Position numbers and translations under genes: made by a program. Source: Staphylococcus edaphicus (GTDB lineage Bacteria; Bacillota; Bacilli; Staphylococcales; Staphylococcaceae). From it: a stretch of 64,000 bases of DNA. The DNA is taken from NCBI RefSeq assembly GCF_002614725.1, contig NZ_MRZN01000004.1:62001-126000 (forward strand). Direction: 5' to 3'. Position 1 is the first letter of the stretch. Each line of letters begins with the position of its first letter. Under the pieces are notes generated by a model that ran no database searches, had not been told where the DNA came from, and saw nothing but the letters and a program-made list of their open reading frames with translations. Positions 56,207-64,000 of this stretch are shown in pieces.

Positions 56207-57121
56207 TTAACGTTTATTCCAATATTTTGCTAAGATTGGTCCTGTAATATTGTGTATAAGGCTAAATACAGCACCCGGCACAGCGGCTAATGGACTAAAA
56301 TGGACAGTCGCTAAAGACACTGCTAAACCAGAATTTTGCATACCTACTTCAATAGAAACAGCTTTCTTATCTGCTCTATCAAGCTTGAACAAACGTGCTA
56401 ACGTATAGCCGAGTGTATAACCTACTATGTTATGTAAGATGACAACAGCAAAGATTAATAAGCCCGTTTCAAGAATCTGTGATTTACTACCGCCTACCAC
56501 TGAAGCTAAAATCAATGAAATTGCAACTACAGATACAATGGGTAAAGCCGTAGCAGATTTAGCCGCAAAGTTTTTAAATACTTTTTGTAATATAAAACCA
56601 ATCATGATTGGTATTAATATGACTTGAATTACTGACCAGAACATGCTCATAAATGAAACTTGCAACCACTCATGCGCAAACAAATATATTAATGCTGGTG
56701 TCAAAATCGGTGCTAACAAGGTTGATACACTTGTGATTGCGACAGATAAAGCGACGTTGGCATTAGCCAAATAACTCATCACATTGCTCGACGTCCCTCC
56801 CGGACAGCATCCTACTAAAATAACACCTATAGCAACTTCTGGTGGCAAATGAAACAGTTTTGCGATTAAAAACGCCGTTAATGGCATGATTGTATATTGT
56901 AATATAACACCAATAATAACTGTACGTGGTGCTTGAAATACAATCTTAAAGTCTTTTGGATCAATAGTTAACCCCATTCCTAACATAACAATACCTAGCA
57001 AATACGGTACCCATCCACTTAATGTAGCTAACTGATTTGGAAAAATAAATCCAATAATTGCAGCAATCAACATCCATAATAAGAATGTGTTGGTGGCAAA
57101 CTTACTAACTTTTGATAACAT
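56207..57121 (-). CDS. Bile acid:sodium symporter (BASS) family transporter
   Basis: The 304-residue membrane protein has nine or ten helices and BASS motifs: GMGLTIDPKDFK, GVILVGCCPGGTSSNVMSYLA and EVGMQNSGLAVSLATVHF. Bacterial members import organic anions such as keto acids or pantothenate; substrate unknown. ATG at 57121 follows GGGAAG; the longer in-frame start has no better signal. Confidence 0.83.
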   Translation of the reverse strand: MLSKVSKFATNTFLLWMLIAAIIGFIFPNQLATLSGWVPYLLGIVMLGMGLTIDPKDFKIVFQAPRTVIIGVILQYTIMPLTAFLIAKLFHLPPEVAIGVILVGCCPGGTSSNVMSYLANANVALSVAITSVSTLLAPILTPALIYLFAHEWLQVSFMSMFWSVIQVILIPIMIGFILQKVFKNFAAKSATALPIVSVVAISLILASVVGGSKSQILETGLLIFAVVILHNIVGYTLGYTLARLFKLDRADKKAVSIEVGMQNSGLAVSLATVHFSPLAAVPGAVFSLIHNITGPILAKYWNKR

Positions 57122-57382
57122 CTTTAAACACTTCCCTTTATGTATTAACAAAGAAAAATGTATCATATTTTAAACCGCTAAACAACTAAATATTCTAAAT
57201 ATTCTAAATTCAATAATAACTATATTAGTTAAAAAAATTCAACTTCGTTCTTAAGACCTAGTGCTTACTTCAAAAAAGAGTGGTACAATCTAATAGAAAT
57301 ATAAACTTGTAAAAATTTAAGCGTAATAGAATATTATGATTAATAGCGATAAAACACTTTATATAGATATTGGGGGTATAAT

Positions 57383-57913
57383 ATGTTTTTAGATAGAACC
57401 GAAACGTTTGTGTTAAACATTGATGGTCTTGATAAGCGCACGACAAGAAAACACTTATCAAAACTTTTAAAACAAATTCAATTTTGTAATTCTTTTAAAT
57501 TTACAATTTTTAAAAAGAACAATTTATATGCTTTAGAAATAAATTTACCTAAGCAACAGTTGCCTTATATGATTAGCTTTTTAAGTTTTCATAATTATGC
57601 CATTTATCAAATACTTGAAAATGCCAATTCAGATGAACTATTAGCATTAGATCACTTGTTATTATCATCTAAGCGTTTTGAACTAATCGTAGATGGTTTG
57701 CATGATGCATTTATAAAAGATAAAGTCATCGACATCATGAATCTACTCAATCAAACTGACTATATATCTTATACCTTCAATAGAAACAAAATCAATGTTT
57801 CTTGTTCACCATCTGTATTTGCCAAACTAATCAATTTAATTGCGACACACAATATAGACATTCTCGGAGCAGTTTATCAACCACGCTTATTACACAAAGT
57901 GAGAATTTCTTAA
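57383..57913 (+). CDS. Conserved hypothetical protein
   Basis: The 176-residue soluble protein has no motif I recognise. It appears to contain two similar halves (TFVLNIDGLDKRTTRKHLSK and FELIVDGLHDAFIKDKVIDI), each opening with an xDGL segment followed by a helix, then a LPYMISFLSF-like or VFAKLINLI-like second helix. This suggests an internal duplication. ATG follows GGGGGT. It is transcribed alone and ends at a convergent terminator with glvC. Confidence 0.65.
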   Translation: MFLDRTETFVLNIDGLDKRTTRKHLSKLLKQIQFCNSFKFTIFKKNNLYALEINLPKQQLPYMISFLSFHNYAIYQILENANSDELLALDHLLLSSKRFELIVDGLHDAFIKDKVIDIMNLLNQTDYISYTFNRNKINVSCSPSVFAKLINLIATHNIDILGAVYQPRLLHKVRIS

Positions 57914-57923
57914 TTCCAATATA

Positions 57924-57963
57924 AAAAGTGCCTACGACATCATGTAATGTCTTAGGCACTTTT
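57924..57963. terminator. Convergent terminator (hypothetical / glvC)
   Basis: 17-bp stem (arms 57924-57940 and 57947-57963) with one mismatch and T/A runs at both ends. Confidence 0.87.
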
Positions 57964-57974
57964 CTTATTCATTA

Positions 57975-59558
57975 CTATACATCATTGATAATATTTTCAA
58001 ATGCTTCTCTCACTTGAGGCACAGACATACCTACGACCACTTGCACATTCGTACCTCGCTTAACTAACCCATGGGACATTTGATTATGAGTGAAATAGCC
58101 ACTATCCTCTACTTTATCAGCATCCTTCACTGTCAACCTTAAACGTGTCGTACAGTTTGTTACATCTTTAATATTCTCTTTGCCACCTAATCCTTCTAGA
58201 TAGTAAATTGCTTTGTCATTGTATTCATTACCTGTAGATGACGTTGTTTCCGTGGCTACTTTCTTATCTTTATAATCATGTTTGCTATACAATTTCACAT
58301 CTTCTTCGTCTTTTTTGCGTCCTGGAAGTGGAATGTTAAATTTCAAAATTAAAAATCTGAACAAGAAGTAATAAATTGCTGTGAATACTAGTCCAATGAT
58401 GATTTGGAATACATAAGTTAACCAATGATTCTGTGCTAATGGAATCCAGTTTGTTGCGAAAAAGTCTAACAGTCCACCACCAAAATTACCTACGAGACCA
58501 AAGCCATACATTAAAGTATCCATAGTAGCAGCTAATAATGCGTGTAATACAAATAGATATGGTGCAATAAATAAAAATGTAAACTCTAAGGGCTCTGTAA
58601 TGCCTACAACCACTGCAGTTAGTGTTGCTGGTATTAATAATGCAGCAATTTTCTTTTTATTCTCTTTAGGTGTTGTTGAGTACATTGCTAAAGCGATACC
58701 AATGGCTCCAAATACTTTACCATTACCCTGCAACATAAATCCATAAGGGAATTGTTCTTTTAATGGTTTAGTACTTTTAGCAAACTCATTAACATGTTCA
58801 AACCATTCTGCCTTCAAACCGTGATTAACCACTACTGGCCCTACTTCTATAGGTGCATAAATGAAGTGATGCAAACCAGTTGGTATCAGCACTCTCTCTA
58901 AGAAATGGTATAACCATACGCCAATATAACCTGACCCAATAATAAATCCTTGTAATGAAGAAATGCCACTTTGTACAGTAGGCCAAATAATACAAGTAAT
59001 TAATGCAAGAGGTAACATGACAAAAAATGAAATTGTAACGATAAATGTTAGTCCTTGGAATACCCCCAACATTTCAGGAAGACGTTTACTATAATATCGA
59101 TTATGTATCCAAGTCACTATACTTGAAATAACAATACCACCTAAAATATTAGTATCTAATGTCTCAATACCTGCAATTGCTTTAAGACCGGTTACATTCT
59201 CAACTCCCTTTTCCAAATTAGCCCCAAATGTATGCGGCCATTGTGTAAGAAAAGCATTAATAAATGTATTGAACATTAAGTAACCCATTAAGGCTGCTAA
59301 TGCAGCATGTCCCGGTGCTTTCTTAGCTAATGATAATGGCAAACCTACAACAAAAACGATTTCCATGTGATTGAATATCGTCCATCCACCCGATTCAATT
59401 ACAGACCAAATCTTAAACCACGTCGTTCCATCTTCAGCAATGCTCCCCATAATTGATGGGTTTTTAAATAATGTTGCAAAACCTAGTACAATACCGAAGA
59501 AAGCAAACATTAAAACAGGTACAATCATTGCACTACCAAATCGTTTAATTGTGTTCAT
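57975..59558 (-). CDS. glvC: PTS alpha-glucoside-type EIICB transporter, GlvC-like
   Basis: The 527-residue permease has an N-terminal EIIC membrane domain (about ten helices, including VVGITEPLEFTFLFIAPYLF) and a C-terminal EIIB domain with the phosphorylated Cys in IKDVTNCTTRLRLTVKDADK (about residue 466). The GlvC/MalB group takes up maltose or other alpha-glucosides; no phospho-alpha-glucosidase gene is adjacent, so the downstream enzyme must be elsewhere. A perfect cre site lies 106 bases upstream and an RpiR regulator gene diverges from it. Confidence 0.87.
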   Translation of the reverse strand: MNTIKRFGSAMIVPVLMFAFFGIVLGFATLFKNPSIMGSIAEDGTTWFKIWSVIESGGWTIFNHMEIVFVVGLPLSLAKKAPGHAALAALMGYLMFNTFINAFLTQWPHTFGANLEKGVENVTGLKAIAGIETLDTNILGGIVISSIVTWIHNRYYSKRLPEMLGVFQGLTFIVTISFFVMLPLALITCIIWPTVQSGISSLQGFIIGSGYIGVWLYHFLERVLIPTGLHHFIYAPIEVGPVVVNHGLKAEWFEHVNEFAKSTKPLKEQFPYGFMLQGNGKVFGAIGIALAMYSTTPKENKKKIAALLIPATLTAVVVGITEPLEFTFLFIAPYLFVLHALLAATMDTLMYGFGLVGNFGGGLLDFFATNWIPLAQNHWLTYVFQIIIGLVFTAIYYFLFRFLILKFNIPLPGRKKDEEDVKLYSKHDYKDKKVATETTSSTGNEYNDKAIYYLEGLGGKENIKDVTNCTTRLRLTVKDADKVEDSGYFTHNQMSHGLVKRGTNVQVVVGMSVPQVREAFENIINDV

Positions 59559-59663
59559 AACTGTATTCCCTCATTTCTTATCCATTAAAATCTTCTCAAT
59601 TTCGACAATTTATATCACATTGATACATTCACTTTTATTTTAATTGCTTACACATACCATTAT

Positions 59664-59678
59664 AGGAAACGCTTACAT
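59664..59678 (-). promoter_or_regulatory. cre site (CcpA) of glvC
   Basis: On the minus strand ATGTAAGCGTTTCCT matches the cre consensus at every fixed position. It lies 106-120 bases before the glvC start and just upstream of the divergent regulator's -35. Confidence 0.87.
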
Positions 59679-59690
59679 TTAAACAATGGT

Positions 59691-59754
59691 TTGACGCCAT
59701 TCGGAATAATTTTGTATAATCAGATTATATTTTCAAAAGTTGAAAATATTTTCA
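59691..59754 (+). promoter_or_regulatory. Promoter and palindromic operator of the RpiR regulator
   Basis: TTGACG (59691-59696), an 18-base spacer and TATAAT (59715-59720) form a good promoter. Two overlapping palindromes follow at the expected transcription start: TTTTCAA-AAG-TTGAAAA (59730-59746) and TGAAAATATTTTCA (59741-59754). Inferred autoregulatory site. Confidence 0.7.
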
Positions 59755-59774
59755 TAGAGTAAGAGGTGAACCAA

Positions 59775-60548
59775 TTGTTTTTAGATGAACGCGTAAATAA
59801 CAACTTTAGTAAATTAAATGAAAATGACTTGCATATCGCACATTTTATTAATACACATATTAATCAATGTAAAACGATGAAAATACATGAACTAGCCACT
59901 TATACCCATGCATCCAATGCTACTATTCATCGATTTACTCGAAAGCTGGGTTTTGATGGCTACAGTGATTTTAAATCTTATTTAAAATTTGAAACGGAAC
60001 AAACACATCAATTACCCTCTGACTCTATCGAGGGATTTAAACAAGAAATTGAGAATACTTTTACTTATTTAGAACGCATTGATTATGAACTGATTACTAA
60101 TAAAATTAACCAAGCCGAAACTGTGTACCTTTACGGTACAGGATTAGCACAAATGAATGTTGCTCAAGAAGCTCAACGTATTTTATTAACAATTCATAAA
60201 AGTATTATCGTCTTACATGATGTACATGAATTTAAAATGGTGTTAAATAAAACAACACCGAAAGATATTTTTTTCATTATTTCACTCTCTGGTGAAACTG
60301 AACAATTGCCCGACATCACTAACCTACTACAACTACGCCAAAAATATTTTTTCTCAGTGACAACATTAAAAGATAATACACTCGCACAAAAAGCGAATTA
60401 TAATATCTATGTATCTAGTAATACATTTTATCTTGTAGATGGTATAGATTACTCAAGCTTTATCAGCTATCACATCTTTTTCGAAACATTATTACGTAAA
60501 TACAATGAACGTCAAGAGCAAGGTGAACTCAACGCAGATAGGTTTTGA
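59775..60548 (+). CDS. RpiR-family transcriptional regulator (GlvR-like)
   Basis: The 257-residue protein has an N-terminal RpiR helix-turn-helix (MKIHELATYTHASNATIHRF) and a C-terminal SIS domain (TVYLYGTGLAQMNVAQEAQR, FFIISLSGETEQLP). I use the TTG at 59775 because GAGGTGA lies just before it; an earlier in-frame GTG is part of that site. Divergent from glvC, which it probably controls in response to a sugar phosphate. Confidence 0.83.
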   Translation: MFLDERVNNNFSKLNENDLHIAHFINTHINQCKTMKIHELATYTHASNATIHRFTRKLGFDGYSDFKSYLKFETEQTHQLPSDSIEGFKQEIENTFTYLERIDYELITNKINQAETVYLYGTGLAQMNVAQEAQRILLTIHKSIIVLHDVHEFKMVLNKTTPKDIFFIISLSGETEQLPDITNLLQLRQKYFFSVTTLKDNTLAQKANYNIYVSSNTFYLVDGIDYSSFISYHIFFETLLRKYNERQEQGELNADRF

Positions 60549-60555
60549 ATAAAAA

Positions 60556-60601
60556 AAAGGACTTACAAGCACAATTGTATCTGCGTGCTTATAAGTCCTT
60601 T
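60556..60601. terminator. Convergent terminator (RpiR regulator / AHSA1 gene)
   Basis: 17-bp stem AAAGGACTTACAAGCAC/GTGCTTATAAGTCCTTT with one mismatch, flanked by A and T runs. Confidence 0.86.
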
Positions 60602-60636
60602 AATATTTTATGACGATAAATAAAGTTTAATGTCTT

Positions 60637-61143
60637 TTATAAATCTGCCTCAAATGTTTCTAATGCAATTTGTAGTTGATCAAATAACATTTCAAAACCA
60701 TGTGCCGTGGAATCATGATATTCTTTTTTCTTTTGTTTGTATTCTAAAGTTGTCAACCTACGTTCTCTAGGTACAAATGCAGTATAACTAAAAACCATTT
60801 GCGTTATACCTGGCTCTCTCTCGAAAATTTCCACTTCAATCGTATCTTCAGAATCACTTAACTCTGGCATACCAATCGTCATTTCAATAAATTCATAGGG
60901 CGTTAACGTAAGATAAGATCCTTGAACTATATTTTCTTTACCTTTACGGACATCAATTATTTTATAGTTACCATTTTGCTCAGCGTTTACTTGGATAGAC
61001 TTATTTGTTCTCTCCGATGTCATAAACCATTGCTTCAGAAAACGTTCATCCGTCCACGCTTGATATAACAATTCTGGTTCAACTTTGAATAATCGTTCAA
61101 GACGTATCTCAACATTTTCATTCTCTACATTATATTTAGCCAT
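60637..61143 (-). CDS. AHSA1/SRPBCC-domain protein
   Basis: The 168-residue protein has the START-like fold of the AHSA1 family: VEIRLERLFKVEPELLYQAWTD followed by LKQWFM near residue 40, and a C-terminal helix (STAHGFEMLFDQLQIALETF). Such proteins bind hydrophobic ligands or act on Hsp90-like partners, and are often stress-linked. ATG at 61143 is preferred over a GTG eight codons earlier, because AGGTGAAC lies between them. Function unknown. Confidence 0.78.
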   Translation of the reverse strand: MAKYNVENENVEIRLERLFKVEPELLYQAWTDERFLKQWFMTSERTNKSIQVNAEQNGNYKIIDVRKGKENIVQGSYLTLTPYEFIEMTIGMPELSDSEDTIEVEIFEREPGITQMVFSYTAFVPRERRLTTLEYKQKKKEYHDSTAHGFEMLFDQLQIALETFEADL

Positions 61144-61364
61144 GATGTATTGTTCACCTACTTTCACCCTTATTTCTATTTTAACGCATGATGTAAGACT
61201 TCTTAACTATAATAACTTAAGATTTCAATCATTTCTATCCATTTATTAAGCCCTTAATAACTCTAGTTTATCGTTAATAGTCAGTAAACGTCAAAATTTT
61301 GCATTCCAAAATAAATAATAAACTGTATGTTTGAATTGATATTTGCACCTTGTTCAATCTTTTT

Positions 61365-62657
61365 TTAATTTTTATCTAATCTCGGTAATCTGAAACATAT
61401 TGCGATGATGCCACAAATACCTAATATCATTGGATAAATAGCAAACGGTACTAGTTCAAATGGAGATATAGATGCTACACCTGCTGCAGCAATTAATTGT
61501 GGGCTATAAGGTAATAACCCTTGGAAACAGCTTGCAAACATATCTAAAATACTGGCTGATTTACGGGGATCCACACCATATTCATCAGAAATATCTTTAG
61601 CTAAAGGGCCTGCCATTAATATAGAAATTGTATTATTTGCTGTTGAAATATCTGCAACGCTAACTAAACTAGCAATCCCTAACTCTGCGCCACGCTTAGA
61701 TTTCACTCTATTTCGCACAAAATTAAGTAACCATGTTATGCCGCCATTGTGTTGTATCAATGCCACTAGGCCACCAATTAACAGTGCAATAATAGCAATA
61801 TCTTCCATACCAATTATCCCTTTTGAAATGGAACTCAATAATTCGGTCCAATCAAATGTACCATAAAATAAACCAATAATGGCAGAAAGCATGATACCAC
61901 CAATTAGTACAATAATAACATTGACACCACATAATGCGAGTATCAGTACAAATAAGTAGGGTATCACTTTTATTAAATCATAATCATAGCTCTTAGTCGC
62001 ATCAATTTGTGCACCATTCGTTAAAAACCAAAGTACAATTACCGTAATTATAGCACCTGGTAGTACAATTTTAATATTCACTTTAAACTTGTCACTCATT
62101 TTGGTCTTTTGCGTTCTTACCGCAGCTATGGTCGTATCTGAAATCATTGATAAGTTGTCACCAAACATCGCACCACCTACAACAGTTGCCATTGTTATTG
62201 CTGCAGATACATCCGTTGCTTGGCTTAGTCCAAACCCAACAGGCGCGATAGCTGCTACTGTGCCTACTGATGTACCCATTGATAATGAAACAAACATACA
62301 AATAACAAATAGTCCTACAATGATTAAATTCTCTGGAATCAAAGATAATCCTAAATTCACTGTAGATTTTACGCCACCCATATCTTCAGTCGTTTGTGAA
62401 AAAGCGCCTGCTAGTAAGAAAATGAGCATCATTAGAATAATATTAGAATGACCTGCACCCTTTGTAAAAATCTCAACCTTTTTTTGAAATGATTCTTTTC
62501 TATTTAATACAAGTCCCACAATTGAAGCTACTAATATAGCAACGTTTAGGGGCATTGTAGTGAAATCGCCTGTAATAATACCGACACCTAAAAACATCCC
62601 AACAAATATAATTAATGGTATAAGTGCCCAAGCATTGCCTTTCTTTGTCTCCTCCAT
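61365..62657 (-). CDS. NhaC-family transporter under SAM riboswitch control, probable methionine or sulfur-compound permease
   Basis: The 430-residue membrane protein has NhaC-type features: LIFLLAGAFSQTTEDMGG, GTSVGTVAAIAPVGFGLSQAT, GGAMFGDNLSMISDTTIAAV and SVADISTANNTISILMAGP. By family it would be called a Na+/H+ antiporter. A SAM-I (S-box) riboswitch with its terminator lies directly upstream on the same strand, which strongly suggests transport of methionine or a related compound, as proposed for the MetT-type NhaC proteins. ATG at 62657 has only a weak ribosome binding site (AGAAAG). Confidence 0.85.
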   Translation of the reverse strand: MEETKKGNAWALIPLIIFVGMFLGVGIITGDFTTMPLNVAILVASIVGLVLNRKESFQKKVEIFTKGAGHSNIILMMLIFLLAGAFSQTTEDMGGVKSTVNLGLSLIPENLIIVGLFVICMFVSLSMGTSVGTVAAIAPVGFGLSQATDVSAAITMATVVGGAMFGDNLSMISDTTIAAVRTQKTKMSDKFKVNIKIVLPGAIITVIVLWFLTNGAQIDATKSYDYDLIKVIPYLFVLILALCGVNVIIVLIGGIMLSAIIGLFYGTFDWTELLSSISKGIIGMEDIAIIALLIGGLVALIQHNGGITWLLNFVRNRVKSKRGAELGIASLVSVADISTANNTISILMAGPLAKDISDEYGVDPRKSASILDMFASCFQGLLPYSPQLIAAAGVASISPFELVPFAIYPMILGICGIIAICFRLPRLDKN

Positions 62658-62723
62658 ACAAAACCAACTTTCTATTAAGTTTAACCTGAATATGCATTAT
62701 TCTGTCATTAAATAAACTTACAC

Positions 62724-62756
62724 AATAAAAAAACTCTTTCTACACAGAAGAAAGAG
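62724..62756 (-). terminator. Riboswitch-controlled terminator
   Basis: Stem CTCTTTCT/AGAAAGAG with a 7-base loop, followed by seven T residues on the minus strand. It forms the expression platform of the S-box and lies 67 bases before the coding start. Confidence 0.87.
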
Positions 62757-62775
62757 TAAACTTTGTACATTTATT

Positions 62776-62876
62776 CTTATCTTCTAGCATCATAAAATGC
62801 TACTGGAATTGGCACACGCATCATCATGTTGCCGAAGTATCAACAGGCCAGTCCCTCCACTTCTCTTGATAAGTTA
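62776..62876 (-). promoter_or_regulatory. SAM-I (S-box) riboswitch aptamer
   Basis: The minus strand has the S-box core in order: P1 arm CTTATC, AAGAGAAGTGGAGGGACTGG and CC (P2 kink-turn region), TTCGGCAACATG (P3 and J3/4), GTGCCAATTCCAG (P4), and the closing P1 arm GATAAG. GAAGTGGAGGGACTGGCC, CGGCAAC and GTGCCAATTCC are diagnostic. SAM binding favours the terminator downstream, so the transporter gene is expressed when SAM is low. Confidence 0.93.
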
Positions 62877-63008
62877 TTTAATTTATTTTTTTACAGTACA
62901 GTATTAAATAGATTTAGTCAATTACTGTTCCTAATTCTTGTCTAAACTTTAATATATCTTAACATTAATCCATCTATTTACGTCTTACATTATCACACAT
63001 TGGATTTA

Positions 63009-63620
63009 TTATTCTGTTGGTCGCTTAAGCGTAAATGATTTACCTAGTGATGCATAATCATTTCCAGCTAAACGAGCCACAGGACTTAGCGTTTGAGGAT
63101 CTATTTTACTATCATCAATATAGACAGTTTCATCTATATGATACATCACAACTTCACCAATAATTAAATCAGAACCTTCTTGCTTATCGCCTAATGAAAT
63201 GATTCTGTCTAATTTGCATTCCATTCGGATCTTAGCTTGCTCAATACCAGGAACAGGGATTAACTCCGACTCAATACATGTTAATTGTGTTCGATCCAAT
63301 TCATTTTGCGTCCTCTCAATGGGTGCAGCAGTTTTATTAATTTGTTCAACCGTCTCTTCATCTGTAATATGCACTACAAACGATGCTGTATCTTCAATAT
63401 TCAAAGATGTATCTTTGCGTCTCCCTTCCGAACGTGTTGTAGCGATCATAATCATAGGCGGCGCACTACACACTACGTTAAAAAAACTAAAGGGCGCAGC
63501 ATTTAAACGTCCGTCTTTATCTTGCGTAGTTACAAATGCAATGGGTCTTGGGATAATGCTGCCACTAAGCAATTTGTAATTTTGTTGTTTGGTTAATGCA
63601 TTCGCATTATATTGTTTCAT
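63009..63620 (-). CDS. Flavin reductase-like domain protein (flavoredoxin)
   Basis: The 203-residue FMN-binding protein has the flavin-reductase-like fold: LLSGSIIPRPIAFVTTQDKDG, NAAPFSFFNVVCSAPPMIMI and RKDTSLNIEDTASFVVHI. Members transfer electrons from NAD(P)H to flavin or act as FMN-dependent reductases. ATG at 63620 follows AAAGGAAG; a longer in-frame start runs through the preceding terminator. Neighbour of an SDR gene, as in S. aureus. Confidence 0.85.
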   Translation of the reverse strand: MKQYNANALTKQQNYKLLSGSIIPRPIAFVTTQDKDGRLNAAPFSFFNVVCSAPPMIMIATTRSEGRRKDTSLNIEDTASFVVHITDEETVEQINKTAAPIERTQNELDRTQLTCIESELIPVPGIEQAKIRMECKLDRIISLGDKQEGSDLIIGEVVMYHIDETVYIDDSKIDPQTLSPVARLAGNDYASLGKSFTLKRPTE

Positions 63621-63650
63621 AATTGGTCTACTTCCTTTCCCAAAAATAAG

Positions 63651-63700
63651 AAAAAGCGAGATAGAAACCAAATATTTAAATTGATTTCTCATTCTCGCTC
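63651..63700 (-). terminator. Terminator of the SDR gene
   Basis: An imperfect stem with arms GCGAGATAGAAA and TTTCTCATTCTCGC, followed on the minus strand by a T-rich run, lies between the SDR stop and the flavin-reductase-like gene. Confidence 0.7.
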
Positions 63701-63851
63701 ACACATCGATAACTCATAGGTCAATGTCACAAATTGATACTCGTTTCATGAACATAGTTAATCAACTTTTATGGATAGCCATAAGCGGATGGGACATCAC
63801 AATTTCATCCCACTCCCATTCATTAAACTAAACTTATGACATAAACATAAC

Positions 63852-64000
63852 TTAATCTAATTGTGTTCCACCAGTCACACCATATACTTGTCCTGTTGTG
63901 TAACTAGATTCCTCAGCTGCTAAATGGACATACGTACCTGACAGTTCAACGGGTTGCCCCGCTCTTCCCATGACTTCTTTTTGTCCAAAGTTTGGAATTT
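63852..64000 (-). CDS. Short-chain dehydrogenase/reductase, C-terminus (cut by window edge)
   Basis: The minus strand encodes the last 49 residues of an SDR, ending VYGVTGGTQLD, with the typical GRAGQPVELSGTYVHLAAEE and SSYTTGQVYGVTGG segments of SDR C-termini. The N-terminal Rossmann fold and YxxxK motif lie outside the window. Its function cannot be assigned from this part. Confidence 0.85.
   Translation of the reverse strand, partial: IPNFGQKEVMGRAGQPVELSGTYVHLAAEESSYTTGQVYGVTGGTQLD

Noticed and set aside
1-64000. CRISPR arrays, tRNA or rRNA genes, insertion sequences, prophage
   Set aside because: No regularly spaced repeats, no tRNA or rRNA sequence patterns, and no transposase, integrase or phage genes were seen on either strand.

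Overview
This 64 kb window is low-GC chromosomal DNA of a Staphylococcus. The evidence is a SarV fragment and a SarR homologue, two SsaA-type CHAP secretory proteins, FhuD2, an RsaI-type small RNA, the MupG-MurQ-MurP-MurR operon, strong AGGAGG ribosome binding sites, and a gene order that largely follows the S. aureus block from sarV to the glvC region as I remember it. Protein sequences look clearly diverged from my memory of S. aureus, and there are inserted genes, so I would call it a relative of S. aureus or another coagulase-negative-type species. I cannot name the species. No rRNA, tRNA, insertion sequence, prophage or CRISPR array was seen.

Layout. 1-7000: end of sarV, then the molybdenum cofactor genes (moeA-mobB-moaE-moaD-mobA-moaA on the minus strand, moaC diverging, then moeB-moaB on the minus strand). 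7000-10900: an orphan GbsR/CudC-like regulator, a metallo-beta-lactamase-fold hydrolase and the molybdate importer modABC. 11000-15800: a Leloir galactose cluster (galR-galK-galE-galT). 16000-19500: fdhD, a GNAT protein, bioY with a BirA box, and fhuD2 with a Fur box. 19600-24000: an acyl-CoA-dehydrogenase-like flavoprotein diverging from a four-gene polar-amino-acid-type ABC importer. 24200-27600: an orphan PfoR-type EIIC protein, sarR, a DoxX-like protein and a luciferase-like flavin oxidoreductase. 28100-33600: two ssaA-like CHAP genes bracketing an NhaC antiporter/opine-dehydrogenase pair and a DUF4870 protein. 33900-38100: a paired SMR exporter, a D-2-hydroxyacid dehydrogenase, an FAD monooxygenase and a membrane-anchored glucosaminidase. 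38300-44000: DUF1641 plus formate dehydrogenase, an LCP ligase and an inositol-monophosphatase-family protein, followed by the RsaI locus. 44400-51600: an HTH/WYL-like regulator, an unknown small protein, the MurNAc recycling operon and alkaline phosphatase. 51800-64000: an amino acid permease, a formate/nitrite channel, small membrane proteins, a HAD phosphatase, a BASS transporter, glvC with a divergent RpiR regulator, an AHSA1 protein, a SAM-riboswitch-controlled NhaC-family transporter, a flavoredoxin and the end of an SDR gene.

How it fits together. Molybdate import (modABC), cofactor assembly (moa/mob/moe), cofactor sulfuration (fdhD), the formate dehydrogenase itself with its DUF1641 partner, and a formate/nitrite channel all lie within 54 kb, so the window carries a nearly complete formate oxidation module. 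A second theme is the cell wall: MurNAc recycling, CHAP hydrolases with matching WalR-type promoters, a glucosaminidase and an LCP protein. A third is carbon-catabolite control: three perfect matches to the CcpA cre consensus lie in front of the MurNAc operon, in front of glvC, and over the -35 element of the RsaI promoter. The observations most worth following up are the SAM riboswitch in front of a gene that would otherwise be called a Na+/H+ antiporter, the NhaC/opine-dehydrogenase pair, and the flavoprotein/ABC cluster, which is inferred to concern sulfur compounds.
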